From Betaproteobacteria bacterium (GTDB lineage Bacteria; Pseudomonadota; Gammaproteobacteria; Burkholderiales; Casimicrobiaceae): a stretch of DNA of 64,000 bases. The stretch spans positions 1-64,000 of the forward strand of contig JACPUX010000018.1 in the NCBI GenBank assembly GCA_016192065.1, in the 5' to 3' direction. How positions within the stretch are numbered: position 1 is the stretch's first letter; each line of letters begins with the position of its first letter. Below, one piece after another: positions 25,911 through 35,075 of this stretch. A program made the translations under genes and the position numbers. Below the pieces are notes generated by a model, which was not told the DNA's origin, searched no databases, and saw nothing but the letters and a program-made list of their open reading frames with translations.

Positions 25911-27248
25911 GTGTCCCGATTGTTGTTTTGTTCATTCCTGCTTTGCCTCGGCGCGCAGTCGAACGTGCTCGCCGCGCAGCTCACCGCTGGCCCCATGGCC
26001 GGGCCGGCGGCGTTGCGCAGCGTCTTGATCTGGGTGCAGGCGGACGCCGCCGCGACGGCACGCATCGAGTATCAGCCAGCCAGCGTCGCCGAGGCCAAGC
26101 CGGCCAAAATTTCTCGCCAGCTTGCCGCCGGCGAGGATTTCAGCGCCCACCTGGAACTGACCCCGCTGGAGCCGGGCACCGAGTACACCTATCGCGTCTT
26201 TCTCGACGATCAACCAGTTGGCAGCGGCAAAGTGCGCACGCCACCCTTGTGGCAATGGCGCAGCGACCCGCCGGCGCTGCGAGTGTTGCTGGGATCTTGC
26301 GCCTATATCAACGATCCGGCCTACGATCGTCCCGGCAAGCCCTATGGCGGCGGCTACGAAGTCTTCGCCAGCATGGTGGCCAAGCAGCCCGACCTCACGC
26401 TTTGGCTGGGCGACAACGTCTACTTCCGCGAAGTGGATTACGACGGCCCCTGGGGCATGAGCCATCGGTATCGCCACGGTCGCGCCCTGCCCGAGTTGCA
26501 GGCGCTTTTGCGCACCGGGCAGCACGCGGCGATCTGGGACGATCACGACTACGGTCCCAACGATTCCAACGCCGCCTTCGTGTTCAAGGCGGAAAGCCTC
26601 AAGCTTTTTCGGCGCTACTGGGCCAACCCCAGCTATGGCCTGCCGGAAGCACCTGGCATCTTCACGGTGGTCAAGGCGGGGGACGCCGAGTTCTTTCTGC
26701 TCGATGGCCGCTGGTACCGCGACAGCGATCGCCTGAAAACAGAAACCGGCCGGCAGATGTTCGGCGCGGCGCAAATGCGCTGGCTCAAGAACGCCCTTTT
26801 GCAGAGCACAGCCAAGTTCAAGGTGGTTGCCAGCGGCAGCCAGGTTCTTAATGATCACACGCGCTTCGAGGGCTGGCTCAACTTTCCCGAAGAGCGCGCG
26901 GATTTTCTCAATTGGCTCGTCGCCCAGGGCATGCGCGGCGTGTTCTTCCTCTCCGGCGACCGGCATTTCACCGAGCTTCTGAAACTCGAACGAGGCAAGC
27001 GTTATCCGCTTTACGAGCTCACTTGTTCACCGCTCACCTCCAACGCCTACGCCAGTGTGGACGAGTCGGGCAACACCCAGCTCGTCGCCGGCACGCTGGT
27101 GCGAGAGCGCAATTTCTGCGCCCTCGATTTTCGCGGCTCCAAAGATCAGCGCGAGGTGGTGATACGCAGCTTCGATGTCAAGGGCGAACTGCTTTGGGAG
27201 CGTGTCATCACCGAGGCGGAGCTGGGGTACGCACCCCAGGAGAAGTAG
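25911..27248 (+). CDS. PhoD-like alkaline phosphatase
   Basis: A 445-residue exported metallophosphatase of the PhoD family. The GTG at 25911 follows a TGGAG site and gives a proper signal peptide (SRLLFCSFLLCLGAQSNVLA). Metal and active-site motifs are LLGSCAYIND, WLGDNVYFREVDYDG, WDDHDYGPNDSN and SGDRHFTELL; an N-terminal Fn3-like domain (LTPLEPGTEYTYRVFLDD) precedes them. The enzyme is likely periplasmic and hydrolyses phosphomono- or diesters. It shares a transcript direction with the TonB receptor upstream, with which it may form a scavenging pair, though the gap contains a hairpin that could reduce its expression. Confidence 0.9.
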   Translation: MSRLLFCSFLLCLGAQSNVLAAQLTAGPMAGPAALRSVLIWVQADAAATARIEYQPASVAEAKPAKISRQLAAGEDFSAHLELTPLEPGTEYTYRVFLDDQPVGSGKVRTPPLWQWRSDPPALRVLLGSCAYINDPAYDRPGKPYGGGYEVFASMVAKQPDLTLWLGDNVYFREVDYDGPWGMSHRYRHGRALPELQALLRTGQHAAIWDDHDYGPNDSNAAFVFKAESLKLFRRYWANPSYGLPEAPGIFTVVKAGDAEFFLLDGRWYRDSDRLKTETGRQMFGAAQMRWLKNALLQSTAKFKVVASGSQVLNDHTRFEGWLNFPEERADFLNWLVAQGMRGVFFLSGDRHFTELLKLERGKRYPLYELTCSPLTSNAYASVDESGNTQLVAGTLVRERNFCALDFRGSKDQREVVIRSFDVKGELLWERVITEAELGYAPQEK

Positions 27249-27357
27249 ACCCCGTCGCCCAAGTGTATGCAGCGGCGTCTTTAGCGCTCACGCGCAGCGT
27301 GCCTTCGCCGCGAAGGTAGGCGGCGCGCGTGCACCGCCTTTTCGCGACCAAGCGGCG

Positions 27358-27457
27358 TAGGGTGGATCAAGCTCGCGCCGCGCCCGGGCGAATCCACCAT
27401 GCTCTGCCCTGAGGCATGGTGGTGGATTCGGCCTCTCGGGCCTTATCCATCTTACCC
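27358..27457 (+). repeat. Imperfect inverted repeat (GTAGGGTGGAT type)
   Basis: TAGGGTGGATCAAG near 27358 is mirrored by CTTATCCATCTTACCC near 27442-27457. An inner arm AATCCACCATGC is mirrored by GCATGGTGGTGGATT, separated by CTCTGCCCTGAG. Such dyads are common extragenic repeats in proteobacteria. No transposase is adjacent. Confidence 0.5.
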
Positions 27458-27531
27458 CTGCACGCACGGTTCGGCGGGAGGGGAGGGCGAGAGCCTTTCT
27501 CTACCCCGATCAAGAGCGCTGGCCGTTGACC

Positions 27532-27560
27532 TGTAGGAGCGGGCTTGCCCGCGAAAGCTG
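27532..27560 (+). repeat. Pseudomonas-type REP sequence
   Basis: TGTAGGAGCGGGCTTGCCCG followed by CGAA is nearly identical to the well-known Pseudomonas REP (TGTAGGAGCGAGCTTGCTCG), with a GCGGGC/GCCCGC stem. It is a different family from the GGGTCG repeats of this window, and its cognate RAYT is not present here. Confidence 0.65.
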
Positions 27561-27646
27561 GACGGCATGCACGCACCGCTCGTTCGTGGCCAAGGTCGCT
27601 CCCACCAACCCTTGGCGACGCATTTTCGTGGGAACGGGCTGGGCAG

Positions 27647-30600
27647 TCACCCTACCCGCGCGAAGCGCCCCCTGCCCCCGATCCACCACTTGCGCGGCCC
27701 CTTGGGCGGGCGGCGGCGCATGGCGGTCCAGTAGAGCAGCGGAATCACGAACAGGGTGAGCAGGGTGGCAAAGCCCAGACCCCAGACGATGGAGGCCGCC
27801 ATCGGCCCCCAGATCAGTGATTTGCCGCCCAGGCCCACCGCCAATGAGAAGAGGCCGCCGATCGTGGTCACCGAGGTGATGATGATCGGCACCACCCGCC
27901 GCCGCGCCGCATACACCGCGGCGTGCAGCACGCTCATGCCAGCGGCGCGCCGCTCGTTGGCGGCGTCGATCAGGACGATCGCCGAGTTCACGGCGATGCC
28001 AGTGAGCGCGATTACGCCATAAAGGGTGTAGAGCGACAGCGGATTGCGCGACACCAGAAGACCGTAAGCCACGCCGGCAAACGCCAGCGGCACCGTGACG
28101 AGTATCATCAAGGGTTGCCAGTAGCTCCTGAATTGCGCCGCCAGGATGAGATAGATCAGCCCCACGCCCATGAGGAACAGGAGCTTCATGGCGTCGAGGC
28201 TTTCTTCGATGTCGTCGAGTTCGCCGGAGAAATCGAGGTCGGTGTTGGGAAAGCGCGCTTGCAGGGTCTTCCACTCGCGCTTGATCTCCTCGTTGGCCCT
28301 GACCGCGTCGTTGAGTTCGCGGTCGAGATCGGCTTCCACGGTAATGGCGCGGCGCAGGTTGTAATGCTTGATGATGCCCTTGCCCGCCTGCGTTTCATAG
28401 CGGGTGAGCGCCCCCAGGGTGGTGCTGCCGCCGCCGGGCAGCGCCAGCGGGGTATCGAGCAGGGCGGTGATGTCCGGGGTGTTGGTCGGCCGCGCGCGTA
28501 CCCGCAATTCGAGCTTCTCGCCGCGGTCGCGCATGTTGGCCACCACTTCACCATCGACCAAGAGCCGCAAATGCCGCGCCAGTTGCGCCGGATTGAGGCC
28601 GGCGCTGCGCACCGCGTCGCGGTCGAGTGTCAGCACCAGCTCCGGGCGTCCAGGCACGTCGTCATCGACCACGTCACGAGTGCCCTTTACTTTGCGCACG
28701 ATCTCCAGCAGAACATCGGCGGCGGCGCGCAATTCCGCCGGGTCGTCGTTGCGCGCGCGCACACGGATGGCTTTGGACAAGGGCGGGCCGCCCGAGATCA
28801 TGGTGAAACTCACTTTGCCCGGACCGGCCAGGCGCTCGATTTCGGGGCGCGCGGCATTGACCACTTCGTCGGTGTCGCGCATGTCGCCGACGCGCGGGCT
28901 GAGCGATACGATCACCTGGCCGTAGCCGTCGCCATAAAGCGGCTCGGTGTCGGTGTACTTGAAACCGGCCACCGAGGCCATGGCGCGCAACTCACCGGGC
29001 TTGAGATGCGGTTCGAGGCGCTGCTCCACCGTTTGCACCGCTTCGAGAGTGGCTTCCAGCGGCGCTCCCGGGGGCATGTCCACGTTGACGTAGAAGAGGC
29101 GAATGGGGTCGAAGGCGAAGAACTGCACCCGCACCAGGCCCGTGGCGACCACGGCGAAGGCGCCAATAATGATGAGGCTCATCACCGTTCCGGAAAGCCC
29201 CGGGCGGCGCATCATCGCGATCAGCAGACGCGAGTACTTCACCCGCAGCCAATGCGAAAATCGCACCCGCCGGGCGTGAAAGCGCGAAGGCCGGTCGAAG
29301 CTGAGCTTCATGCCCACCACATGGGAGGGCAGCATCCAGTAGGCTTCGAGCAGGCTGATCGCCAGCGCCAGGGTGACCACGGCGGGGATGACGAACATGA
29401 ACTTGCCCACGATGCCGGGCAGCAGCATCAAGGGCAAAAAGGCCGCCATGGTGGTCGCCACCGAGGCGGTGACCGGCGCGAAAACCTCGCGCAGAGCGTC
29501 GAGAGCTGCTGCCAAGACCTCCTGCCCGCGCGCTACGCGGTAGTAGATCGCCTCGACCACCACCACCGCGTCGTCGACCAGCATGCCCAGAGCGACGACC
29601 ACCCCCAGCAACACGGAGATGTTGAGCGTGAAACCGAGGACATGCAAAACCGCGAACGTGCCAGCCAAGGAAAAGGGTATGCCCACGCCCACCAGCAACG
29701 AAATGCGCGAGCCCAGAAACACCCAACAAACCAGCAGCACCGTGGCCAGGCCGAACAGGGCGTTGGATTCCATGATGCGGATGGCGCTGCGCGTGGGTAT
29801 GGTCTGATCGTCGAGCAGCGCCACCTTGAGGCCGCGCGTGGCCACTAGGGAATTGCGCTCCTTGATGAACCCGTCGATGCGCTCCACCAGGTCGATGGTG
29901 TTGACCGCGGTCTTCTTGGTGACCGAGAGCACCACCGCGGGCTTGCCCGCCGCGGCGGCGAGGTTGGTCGGCCGGGCGCGGGCGCGGCTCACTTCGGCGA
30001 CCGCGTCGAGCGGCACCAGGCCGCGTGGGTTGGCGGCGGGCGCCACGCTCAATTGCGCAAGGTAGGCCGGGTCGGCGCTGGTGCCGACGGTGCGCACCAG
30101 CCATTCGGTATCGCCGGCGCGCGCCTTGCCGGCAAAAACATCGCGAAACCAGCCCGCGGCAGCGTCGGCGATATCGGTGGGCGTGAGTCCCCTGGCGTTC
30201 GCCGCTTGGGGGTCGAAGAGGATTTGCAGTTCGGGGTCGCGCAGGCCGATGGCGTACACGCGGTCCACCCCGGGGATGCGTTCGAGATCATCGCGGATGT
30301 CCCGGGCGCTCTTGCGCAGTTCTTCGTCTTCGGCTTCACCGGTGACTAGCACCATGGCGGTGGCGAAACCGTTCGAGGTGGTGATTTCCAGCACCTTCGG
30401 GTCTTTGGCCTCGGGCGGCAGTTCATCGGCGGCCTTGTTGTCGATTTCGCGCCGCAAATCGGCCATGCGCTTGTCAAAAATGCGCTCGGAGATGTCGCGG
30501 AAGCGAATCAGAATCGACGCGACATTCTCGCGCGAACTCGAAGCGACAAATTTCACGTCGCCCACCAGTTTGATCGCATCTTCGAGCGGTTTGGTGACGC

Positions 30601-30784
30601 GCTTTTCCACGTCCTCGGCGGAAGCGCCCGGCAGTGTAGCGGTGACGATCACCCAGTTGAAGTTGATTTCCGGGTCTTGCTCGCGCGGCATCATCAAATA
30701 GGCCGCGAGGCCCATGATCAGCACCACCGCGAAGGTGATGTTGGCGAAAGGATGGTTGCGAATCAGCGCGGCGTAGAACTTCAT
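27647..30784 (-). CDS. RND efflux transporter, inner-membrane permease
   Basis: A 1045-residue AcrB/MexB-type permease. The N-terminal MKFYAALIRNHPFANITFA is the first transmembrane helix. The porter domain opens with MPREQDPEINFNWVIVTATLPGA. The proton-relay helix reads GMLVDDAVVVVEAIYY (two adjacent aspartates), and the C-terminal helices contain GVIALTGIAVNSAIVLIDAA. Twelve transmembrane segments are expected, with two large periplasmic loops. The ATG at 30784 overlaps the TGA of the membrane-fusion protein gene as ATGA. No outer-membrane channel gene is adjacent, so the pump must borrow a TolC-like protein. Substrates may be drugs or metabolites; this subfamily is not one I can tie to a substrate. 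Confidence 0.92.
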   Translation of the reverse strand: MKFYAALIRNHPFANITFAVVLIMGLAAYLMMPREQDPEINFNWVIVTATLPGASAEDVEKRVTKPLEDAIKLVGDVKFVASSSRENVASILIRFRDISERIFDKRMADLRREIDNKAADELPPEAKDPKVLEITTSNGFATAMVLVTGEAEDEELRKSARDIRDDLERIPGVDRVYAIGLRDPELQILFDPQAANARGLTPTDIADAAAGWFRDVFAGKARAGDTEWLVRTVGTSADPAYLAQLSVAPAANPRGLVPLDAVAEVSRARARPTNLAAAAGKPAVVLSVTKKTAVNTIDLVERIDGFIKERNSLVATRGLKVALLDDQTIPTRSAIRIMESNALFGLATVLLVCWVFLGSRISLLVGVGIPFSLAGTFAVLHVLGFTLNISVLLGVVVALGMLVDDAVVVVEAIYYRVARGQEVLAAALDALREVFAPVTASVATTMAAFLPLMLLPGIVGKFMFVIPAVVTLALAISLLEAYWMLPSHVVGMKLSFDRPSRFHARRVRFSHWLRVKYSRLLIAMMRRPGLSGTVMSLIIIGAFAVVATGLVRVQFFAFDPIRLFYVNVDMPPGAPLEATLEAVQTVEQRLEPHLKPGELRAMASVAGFKYTDTEPLYGDGYGQVIVSLSPRVGDMRDTDEVVNAARPEIERLAGPGKVSFTMISGGPPLSKAIRVRARNDDPAELRAAADVLLEIVRKVKGTRDVVDDDVPGRPELVLTLDRDAVRSAGLNPAQLARHLRLLVDGEVVANMRDRGEKLELRVRARPTNTPDITALLDTPLALPGGGSTTLGALTRYETQAGKGIIKHYNLRRAITVEADLDRELNDAVRANEEIKREWKTLQARFPNTDLDFSGELDDIEESLDAMKLLFLMGVGLIYLILAAQFRSYWQPLMILVTVPLAFAGVAYGLLVSRNPLSLYTLYGVIALTGIAVNSAIVLIDAANERRAAGMSVLHAAVYAARRRVVPIIITSVTTIGGLFSLAVGLGGKSLIWGPMAASIVWGLGFATLLTLFVIPLLYWTAMRRRPPKGPRKWWIGGRGRFARVG

Positions 30785-31818
30785 TTGCCGCCCACCGCGC
30801 CGACCGGAGTGAGCGCCTGGCCGTCGCTGAGGGCATGGCGACCAGCCCCGGCCACCCGTGCCGAGGGTGCGAGCGCCGCGCGCACCGGGCGGCCCTCTTG
30901 GGCCTCGGGCAAGGGCAGAAAGCGCGCCTTGCCGGCTTCGTTCAGGAACACGCCCAGTTCCTTGCCTCGGCGCAGCAGATACTCGGCCGGCAGGTGCGCC
31001 TGGGCGTCGCGCCATTCGAGGCGTCCCTCGGCGCCCGGCAGGGGCGCCTTGCCCTTGAAGGCGAGCCGCACTTCGCGCGTGCGGGCGGCGCGGTCGATGG
31101 CCGGCGAGATGCGCAAGAGCGCCAGCGCAAAGTGTCCATCCTGCCCGACGAAATGGAAATCCTTGGCCTGCGCGAGATCGCTCGCTTCGCGCGCCGGCAC
31201 TTGGGCGGCCACTTCGAGGCGCTCGGCTTCGGTGAGGGTGTAAAGCGGCACGCCGCTGCCGGCCAATTCTCCGACCTGGCCGCCGCGGCTGCGGACGATG
31301 GCGCGATAGGGTGCGCGAATCACGCACTTATCGAGGTTGTGCCGGGCGGTGGCCAGCGCCGCGGCGGCGGATTTTAGCTCGGCAGCCACTACCGCCAGCT
31401 CGGTTTCCCGCTGCAAGAGCGCGTCGGCCGAAATGAAGCCTTCGGCTTTGAGTTCGCGGGCGCGCTTCAACTGCGCCTCGGCCAGCGCCAGCCGGGCCTT
31501 GGTCGATTCCTCGGCGGCGCGGGCGCGCGCAAGCGCCAATTCATAGTCGCGCGGGTCGAGGCGCGCCAGTACCGATCCCTTGGCCACCACCTCGCCGACC
31601 TCGGCGTTCATTTCCAACACCACCGCCGGAAGTTCCGCGGCGATGCGCGACTCGTTGCGGCTCACCACCGCGGCCGGCGCCTCGCGTTGCGGATACACCG
31701 CCACCGTGGCGAAGTCGTGGAACACCGGCGCCGGGAGGGCGGCGGGCTGAGGCTGGGGGGCTGGTTGAGCGAACGCCGGCAGCGCGGCGAGGACGAGCAG
31801 GGAAAAGGCGCGGCGCAC
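30781..31818 (-). CDS. RND efflux periplasmic adaptor (membrane-fusion protein)
   Basis: A 345-residue HlyD/AcrA-type adaptor. GTG at 31818 is chosen because a GGAGAT site lies six bases upstream and a signal peptide follows directly (RRAFSLLVLAALPAFA); a longer ATG frame from 31953 has no such site. The lipoyl halves appear as VVLEMNAEVGEVVAKGSVLARLD and CVIRAPYRAIVRSRGGQVGELAGSG, flanking an alpha-helical hairpin (ALARARAAEESTKARLALAEAQLKRA). It links the inner-membrane permease encoded immediately downstream to an outer-membrane channel. The Pro-rich stretch after the signal (APQPQPAALPAP) is a linker. Confidence 0.9.
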   Translation of the reverse strand: MRRAFSLLVLAALPAFAQPAPQPQPAALPAPVFHDFATVAVYPQREAPAAVVSRNESRIAAELPAVVLEMNAEVGEVVAKGSVLARLDPRDYELALARARAAEESTKARLALAEAQLKRARELKAEGFISADALLQRETELAVVAAELKSAAAALATARHNLDKCVIRAPYRAIVRSRGGQVGELAGSGVPLYTLTEAERLEVAAQVPAREASDLAQAKDFHFVGQDGHFALALLRISPAIDRAARTREVRLAFKGKAPLPGAEGRLEWRDAQAHLPAEYLLRRGKELGVFLNEAGKARFLPLPEAQEGRPVRAALAPSARVAGAGRHALSDGQALTPVGAVGGK

Positions 31819-32198
31819 TGGAAAATCTCCTTGGCGCGCCCGGCAGCTTGGCGTAAACCTGCTGGCCTTCGCGCCACAGCGGTTCGTGATGTTGTCGGCG
31901 GAGGTGATTTGCCTGCCCGGGTCGGGCAGGCAAGGAGGCGAAGATACCGGCATCGGGCAAAGCGCGTCAACCCGTACGGCGTTCCGGGCTTTGCGCCGAG
32001 GCCTGGGGGAGCGCCGTTCGAGTCAGGCTCGCTCTTGCCAGCGAAGGCAGGACTGAGGAATTTCGCCGAAGCGGAGATCGTCCTGCGCCGCTGCGAGGGA
32101 TTCAAGCATTGCTTCCTCGGCACACCGCGGTAACATGCCTTGACACTTTTCACGGAGTGCCGAACACTGCGCACCACAACAAGCGAGGAGGTGCAAGC
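31819..32198. other. Divergent promoter region of the efflux and nfeD operons
   Basis: No gene recognised. TTGACA at 32140-32145 could serve as a -35 element for the nfeD gene, but the -10 at suitable distance is poor. No regulator gene is adjacent to the efflux operon. Confidence 0.4.
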
Positions 32199-32624
32199 AT
32201 GCAAGAGTACCTGCTGTGGGCGATCGTCGGCTTCGCCCTGGTCATTGCCGAACTGGTCACCGGAACCTTCTACCTGCTGGTGTTGGGAGTCGCTGCGCTG
32301 ATCGCCGCGGTGGTGGCCTTCCTGGGCGCCGCTTTCTGGTTGCAAGCCGTGGTCGGCGCCGCAGTCGCCCTGATCGGCGTTTATCTCGTGCACTACTGGC
32401 GGCAACGGAACCCGGTGGACGCCAAAGGCTCCAACGACCTCGACCGCGGGCAGCCGGTGGTGTTCGAATCCTGGGTGGACCAGGCTAGCGGCATTGCCCG
32501 CGTGAAATACCGTGGTTCCACCTGGGACGCGCGCATCGACAGCGCCGCCACGGAAACCGAAACGCTCTACATCACCGGCCAGCAGAACGGGCAATTGCTC
32601 GTTTCCGCCAATCGGCCGATCTGA
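32199..32624 (+). CDS. nfeD: NfeD-family membrane protein
   Basis: A 141-residue protein with transmembrane segments at about residues 5-25 and 30-70 (two or three helices, AVVGAAVALIGVYLVHYW) followed by a small beta-barrel OB-like domain (RGQPVVFESWVDQASGIARVKYRGSTWDARI), the NfeD soluble domain. NfeD proteins partner with SPFH/band-7 proteins, and exactly such a gene follows 28 bases downstream. The start at 32199 has a GAGGAG site. Together they probably organise membrane microdomains or assist membrane-protein quality control. It is the short NfeD form without the ClpP-like protease domain. Confidence 0.88.
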   Translation: MQEYLLWAIVGFALVIAELVTGTFYLLVLGVAALIAAVVAFLGAAFWLQAVVGAAVALIGVYLVHYWRQRNPVDAKGSNDLDRGQPVVFESWVDQASGIARVKYRGSTWDARIDSAATETETLYITGQQNGQLLVSANRPI

Positions 32625-32652
32625 TTCGTCCCAAAAAGAATAGGAGTACACC

Positions 32653-33633
32653 ATGCTCTTCAAAATGCTCGGCGTCATTCTTGCCACGATCGCCATCGCG
32701 TTCAGCCCGGTCAGCAAATTCACCATCCCGTTCTTCGTCTTGGCCGTGGTGGTGGTCTTCGTCATCGAAGGCGTGCGCATCGTGCCGCAGCAGAACGCCT
32801 GGGTGGTCGAGCGCCTGGGCAAGTTCCATGGCGTGCTGGAACCCGGCCTCAACGTCATCGTGCCCTTCCTCGATCGCATCGCCTACAAGCACTTGCTCAA
32901 GGAAGTGCCGCTCGATATTCCCGAGCAGGTCTGCATCACCCGCGACAACACCCAGTTGGCGGTGGACGGCATCATTTATTATCAGGTGGTGGATCCGCGC
33001 CTGGCCTCTTACGGCTCCTCGGACTACGTGCTCGCCATCAGCCAGCTCGCCCAGACCGCTTTGCGCTCGGTGATCGGCAAGATGGAACTCGACCGCACCT
33101 TCGAGAGCCGCGACGAAATCAACCACACCATCGTGCAGGTGCTCGACGACGCCGGCCGTACCTGGGGTATCAAGGTGCTGCGTTATGAAATCAAGAGCCT
33201 CACGCCGCCCGAGGCGATTCTGCGCTCCATGCAGGCGCAGATCACCGCCGAGCGTGAAAAGCGCGCGGTGATCGCCAAGTCCGAAGGGCAGCGGCAAGAG
33301 GAAATCAACATCGCCGACGGCGAAAAACAGGCCGCGGTGCTGAAGTCCGAGGGCCAAAAAACCGCCGCCATCAACAAAGCCCAGGGTGAAGCCATCGCCC
33401 TCACCACCGTGGCCGAAGCCACCGCCACCGCGGTGCGTCAAGTCGCCAGCGCCCTGGCGGGCGAAGGAGGCATGGAAGCGGCCAACCTCAAAGTGGCGCA
33501 GCTCTATATCGATGCCTTCGCCAATCTCGCCAAAACCGGCAACACCCTGATCGTGCCGTCCAACCTCACCGATGTCGCGACCATGGTGTCAGGGGCGATG
33601 ACGGTGATGGAGAAGGCTCGCAAAACCTCGTAG
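32653..33633 (+). CDS. SPFH/band-7 protein (paraslipin, QmcA-like)
   Basis: A 326-residue stomatin-like protein. An N-terminal transmembrane helix (about residues 18-38, FTIPFFVLAVVVVFVIEG) precedes the SPFH domain (VPQQNAWVVERLGKFHGVLEPGLNVIVPFLDRI), then a coiled-coil of Ala/Glu/Lys repeats (AEREKRAVIAKSEGQRQEEINIADG, EGQKTAAINKAQGEA) and a Gly-Ala tail. The family forms ring or cage assemblies in the inner membrane and regulates FtsH-type proteolysis. NfeD upstream is its usual partner. The AGGAG site ahead of 32653 is strong. Confidence 0.92.
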   Translation: MLFKMLGVILATIAIAFSPVSKFTIPFFVLAVVVVFVIEGVRIVPQQNAWVVERLGKFHGVLEPGLNVIVPFLDRIAYKHLLKEVPLDIPEQVCITRDNTQLAVDGIIYYQVVDPRLASYGSSDYVLAISQLAQTALRSVIGKMELDRTFESRDEINHTIVQVLDDAGRTWGIKVLRYEIKSLTPPEAILRSMQAQITAEREKRAVIAKSEGQRQEEINIADGEKQAAVLKSEGQKTAAINKAQGEAIALTTVAEATATAVRQVASALAGEGGMEAANLKVAQLYIDAFANLAKTGNTLIVPSNLTDVATMVSGAMTVMEKARKTS

Positions 33634-33696
33634 TCACGATTCAATCGGGCGAGTGCGGGTCGAGACCGTGTCGCCGCTTGAGGGCGGGCACTGGCC

Positions 33697-34438
33697 GTGA
33701 ACGAGCCGAGTCGGACCCTGTGGGCAGCGTTTTGGGCGACAAATGCCGTGTTCGCGCTCGTGCCCACGAACGGCCTTGCCGCGAGCGCTTTCCCCCGGCG
33801 ACTATGAAACCCATCGCGCCTGGGGCTCGCTGACGATCGAAAAGGCTGCGGGCGGAGATTTGCGATTCTCGATCGAGGTGCTGGGCGGAAATGCCCATAC
33901 CTGTAGCCTGCAGGGCCCGATCGAGGGCGAAATCGGCAAAGCCGATGACAGCGACCCGGCAGCGCCTTGTCTGGTGAGCTTTCGCCCTCAAGGCAAGGCC
34001 ATCGCAGTCGGCAGCAACACGCCACAAGCCTGCCGCATGTTTTGCGGCATGCGGGCGATGTTCGAAGGCAGCTATTACTTGCCCCCAAAAGGCTGCAAGC
34101 CCCAAGAGCGGGTGGTGCGTAAAGAAACCTTTACGCGCCAATACCGCGCGCGCCACTACCCGCAGGCACTGGCGACGATCGAGAAACTGAACGCCGAATG
34201 CGGAGAATTTTTCGACTGGATCGAAATCGATCGGCTGCGCAACGACTGGGCGATCACCCTCTACCATCTGGGCCGCAGCGCCGATTGTCGCGCCGCGCTG
34301 GCGCCCACGCGCGCCACGCAGTTCGCCGATGCCGACGCTCTGCGCGAAGAATTGCCGCCCACCGATTTCGAGAACTATCTCGCGGTGGCCAAGGCGACTT
34401 GGCATAACCTGAAGCTTTGCGGTCCGCGGGGCCGCTGA
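33697..34438 (+). pseudogene. Exported Cys-rich hypothetical protein, frameshifted after the signal peptide
   Basis: GTG at 33697 opens a clean signal peptide (MNEPSRTLWAAFWATNAVFALVP..GLAASA), which then meets a stop soon after a run of five C (33792-33796). Removing one C joins it to the long downstream frame, PGDYETHRAWGSLTIEKAAGG..., which continues to 34438. The mature part (about 215 residues) has several paired cysteines (HTCSLQG, CLVSF, CRMFCGM, KGC) and a helical C-terminal half (HYPQALATIEKLNAECGEFFDW). It resembles no family I can name with confidence. Either the gene is frameshifted or the C run is a sequencing error. An exported protein is followed by another at 34458. Confidence 0.6.
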
Positions 34439-34457
34439 CCATTTCACAAAGGAAAAT

Positions 34458-35075
34458 ATGCGTTCCAATTTGCGAATTCGTCCTTGGTTGGGCTTGCTTG
34501 CCGGCGGGTCGCTCGCCGCGGTGAGCGCCTTGGCCGCGCAGCCCTTCAAGGTGGGCGATCGCGTCGAGGCCTCGCCCACGTTTTCCAACTCGCGTTGGGA
34601 GTCTTGCGTGGTCGTGCAAGTGCTGCGGGCGGGCGACTATGCCCTGGCTTGCGGGCCCAAACGCCTGGAGTACGTGGTGCAAGGGAAGTGGGTGCGCCCG
34701 CCCTCGGCGGCGTCGGCTCCTATAGCGATGCAGTCAGCGGCGCCGGTTGCGGCACCCGCCGCGGTTGCAGCGAGGCCCGCGGCTTCGACATCAAGCGCGC
34801 AAGCCACGCGCAAAGAACCGCCGGTCCATGGAACATACCATTGCGTGGCGGCGGGTGGGGTGGCGGGTACCCTGCAAATCGTCATCAAAAGCGCCTCGCG
34901 TTACGCCGACCGCAAGGGCAAGACGGGCGAGTATACGTATGACGCCAAGAGCGGCGAAATCCGTTTTCCCTCCGGACCTTGGGAAGGATTCTACGGCGCG
35001 CAACTACGAGCCGGTAAAATCGGCATCGCCTCGCGACCGGGCGGCAGCTATAACACGATTTGCGATTTGAAGTGA
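34458..35075 (+). CDS. Exported hypothetical protein
   Basis: A 205-residue secreted protein with signal peptide (about residues 10-27, LGLLAGGSLAAVSALAAQ). After it comes an SH3/Tudor-like strand set (PFKVGDRVEASPTFSNSRWESCVVVQVL), an Ala/Pro-rich linker (SAASAPIAMQSAAPVAAP...), and a second small domain (GTYHCVAAGGVAGTLQIVIKS... EGFYGAQLRAG). Function unknown. An AAAGGA site lies upstream, and the gene follows the frameshifted exported protein by 19 bases, so the two were probably an operon. Confidence 0.65.
   Translation: MRSNLRIRPWLGLLAGGSLAAVSALAAQPFKVGDRVEASPTFSNSRWESCVVVQVLRAGDYALACGPKRLEYVVQGKWVRPPSAASAPIAMQSAAPVAAPAAVAARPAASTSSAQATRKEPPVHGTYHCVAAGGVAGTLQIVIKSASRYADRKGKTGEYTYDAKSGEIRFPSGPWEGFYGAQLRAGKIGIASRPGGSYNTICDLK

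Larger units (their letters stand above)
27249..27646. other. Convergent intergenic region with repeats
   Basis: The region lies between the ends of the plus-strand phosphatase gene and the minus-strand efflux gene. It holds no gene but at least two repeat elements, listed separately. Confidence 0.5.

Noticed and set aside
27923-29848. Long plus-strand frame of 641 codons inside the RND permease
   Set aside because: Gln/His/Arg-rich shadow of the permease, which has complete family motifs on the minus strand.
30785-31327. N-terminal extension of the RND permease
   Set aside because: It is a shadow of the adaptor gene; MKFYAALIRNHP at 30784 is the natural start.
33641-34588. Minus-strand frame opposite the frameshifted exported protein
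   Set aside because: Plus-strand sequence has a signal peptide and paired cysteines; the minus frame has no motif or ribosome site.
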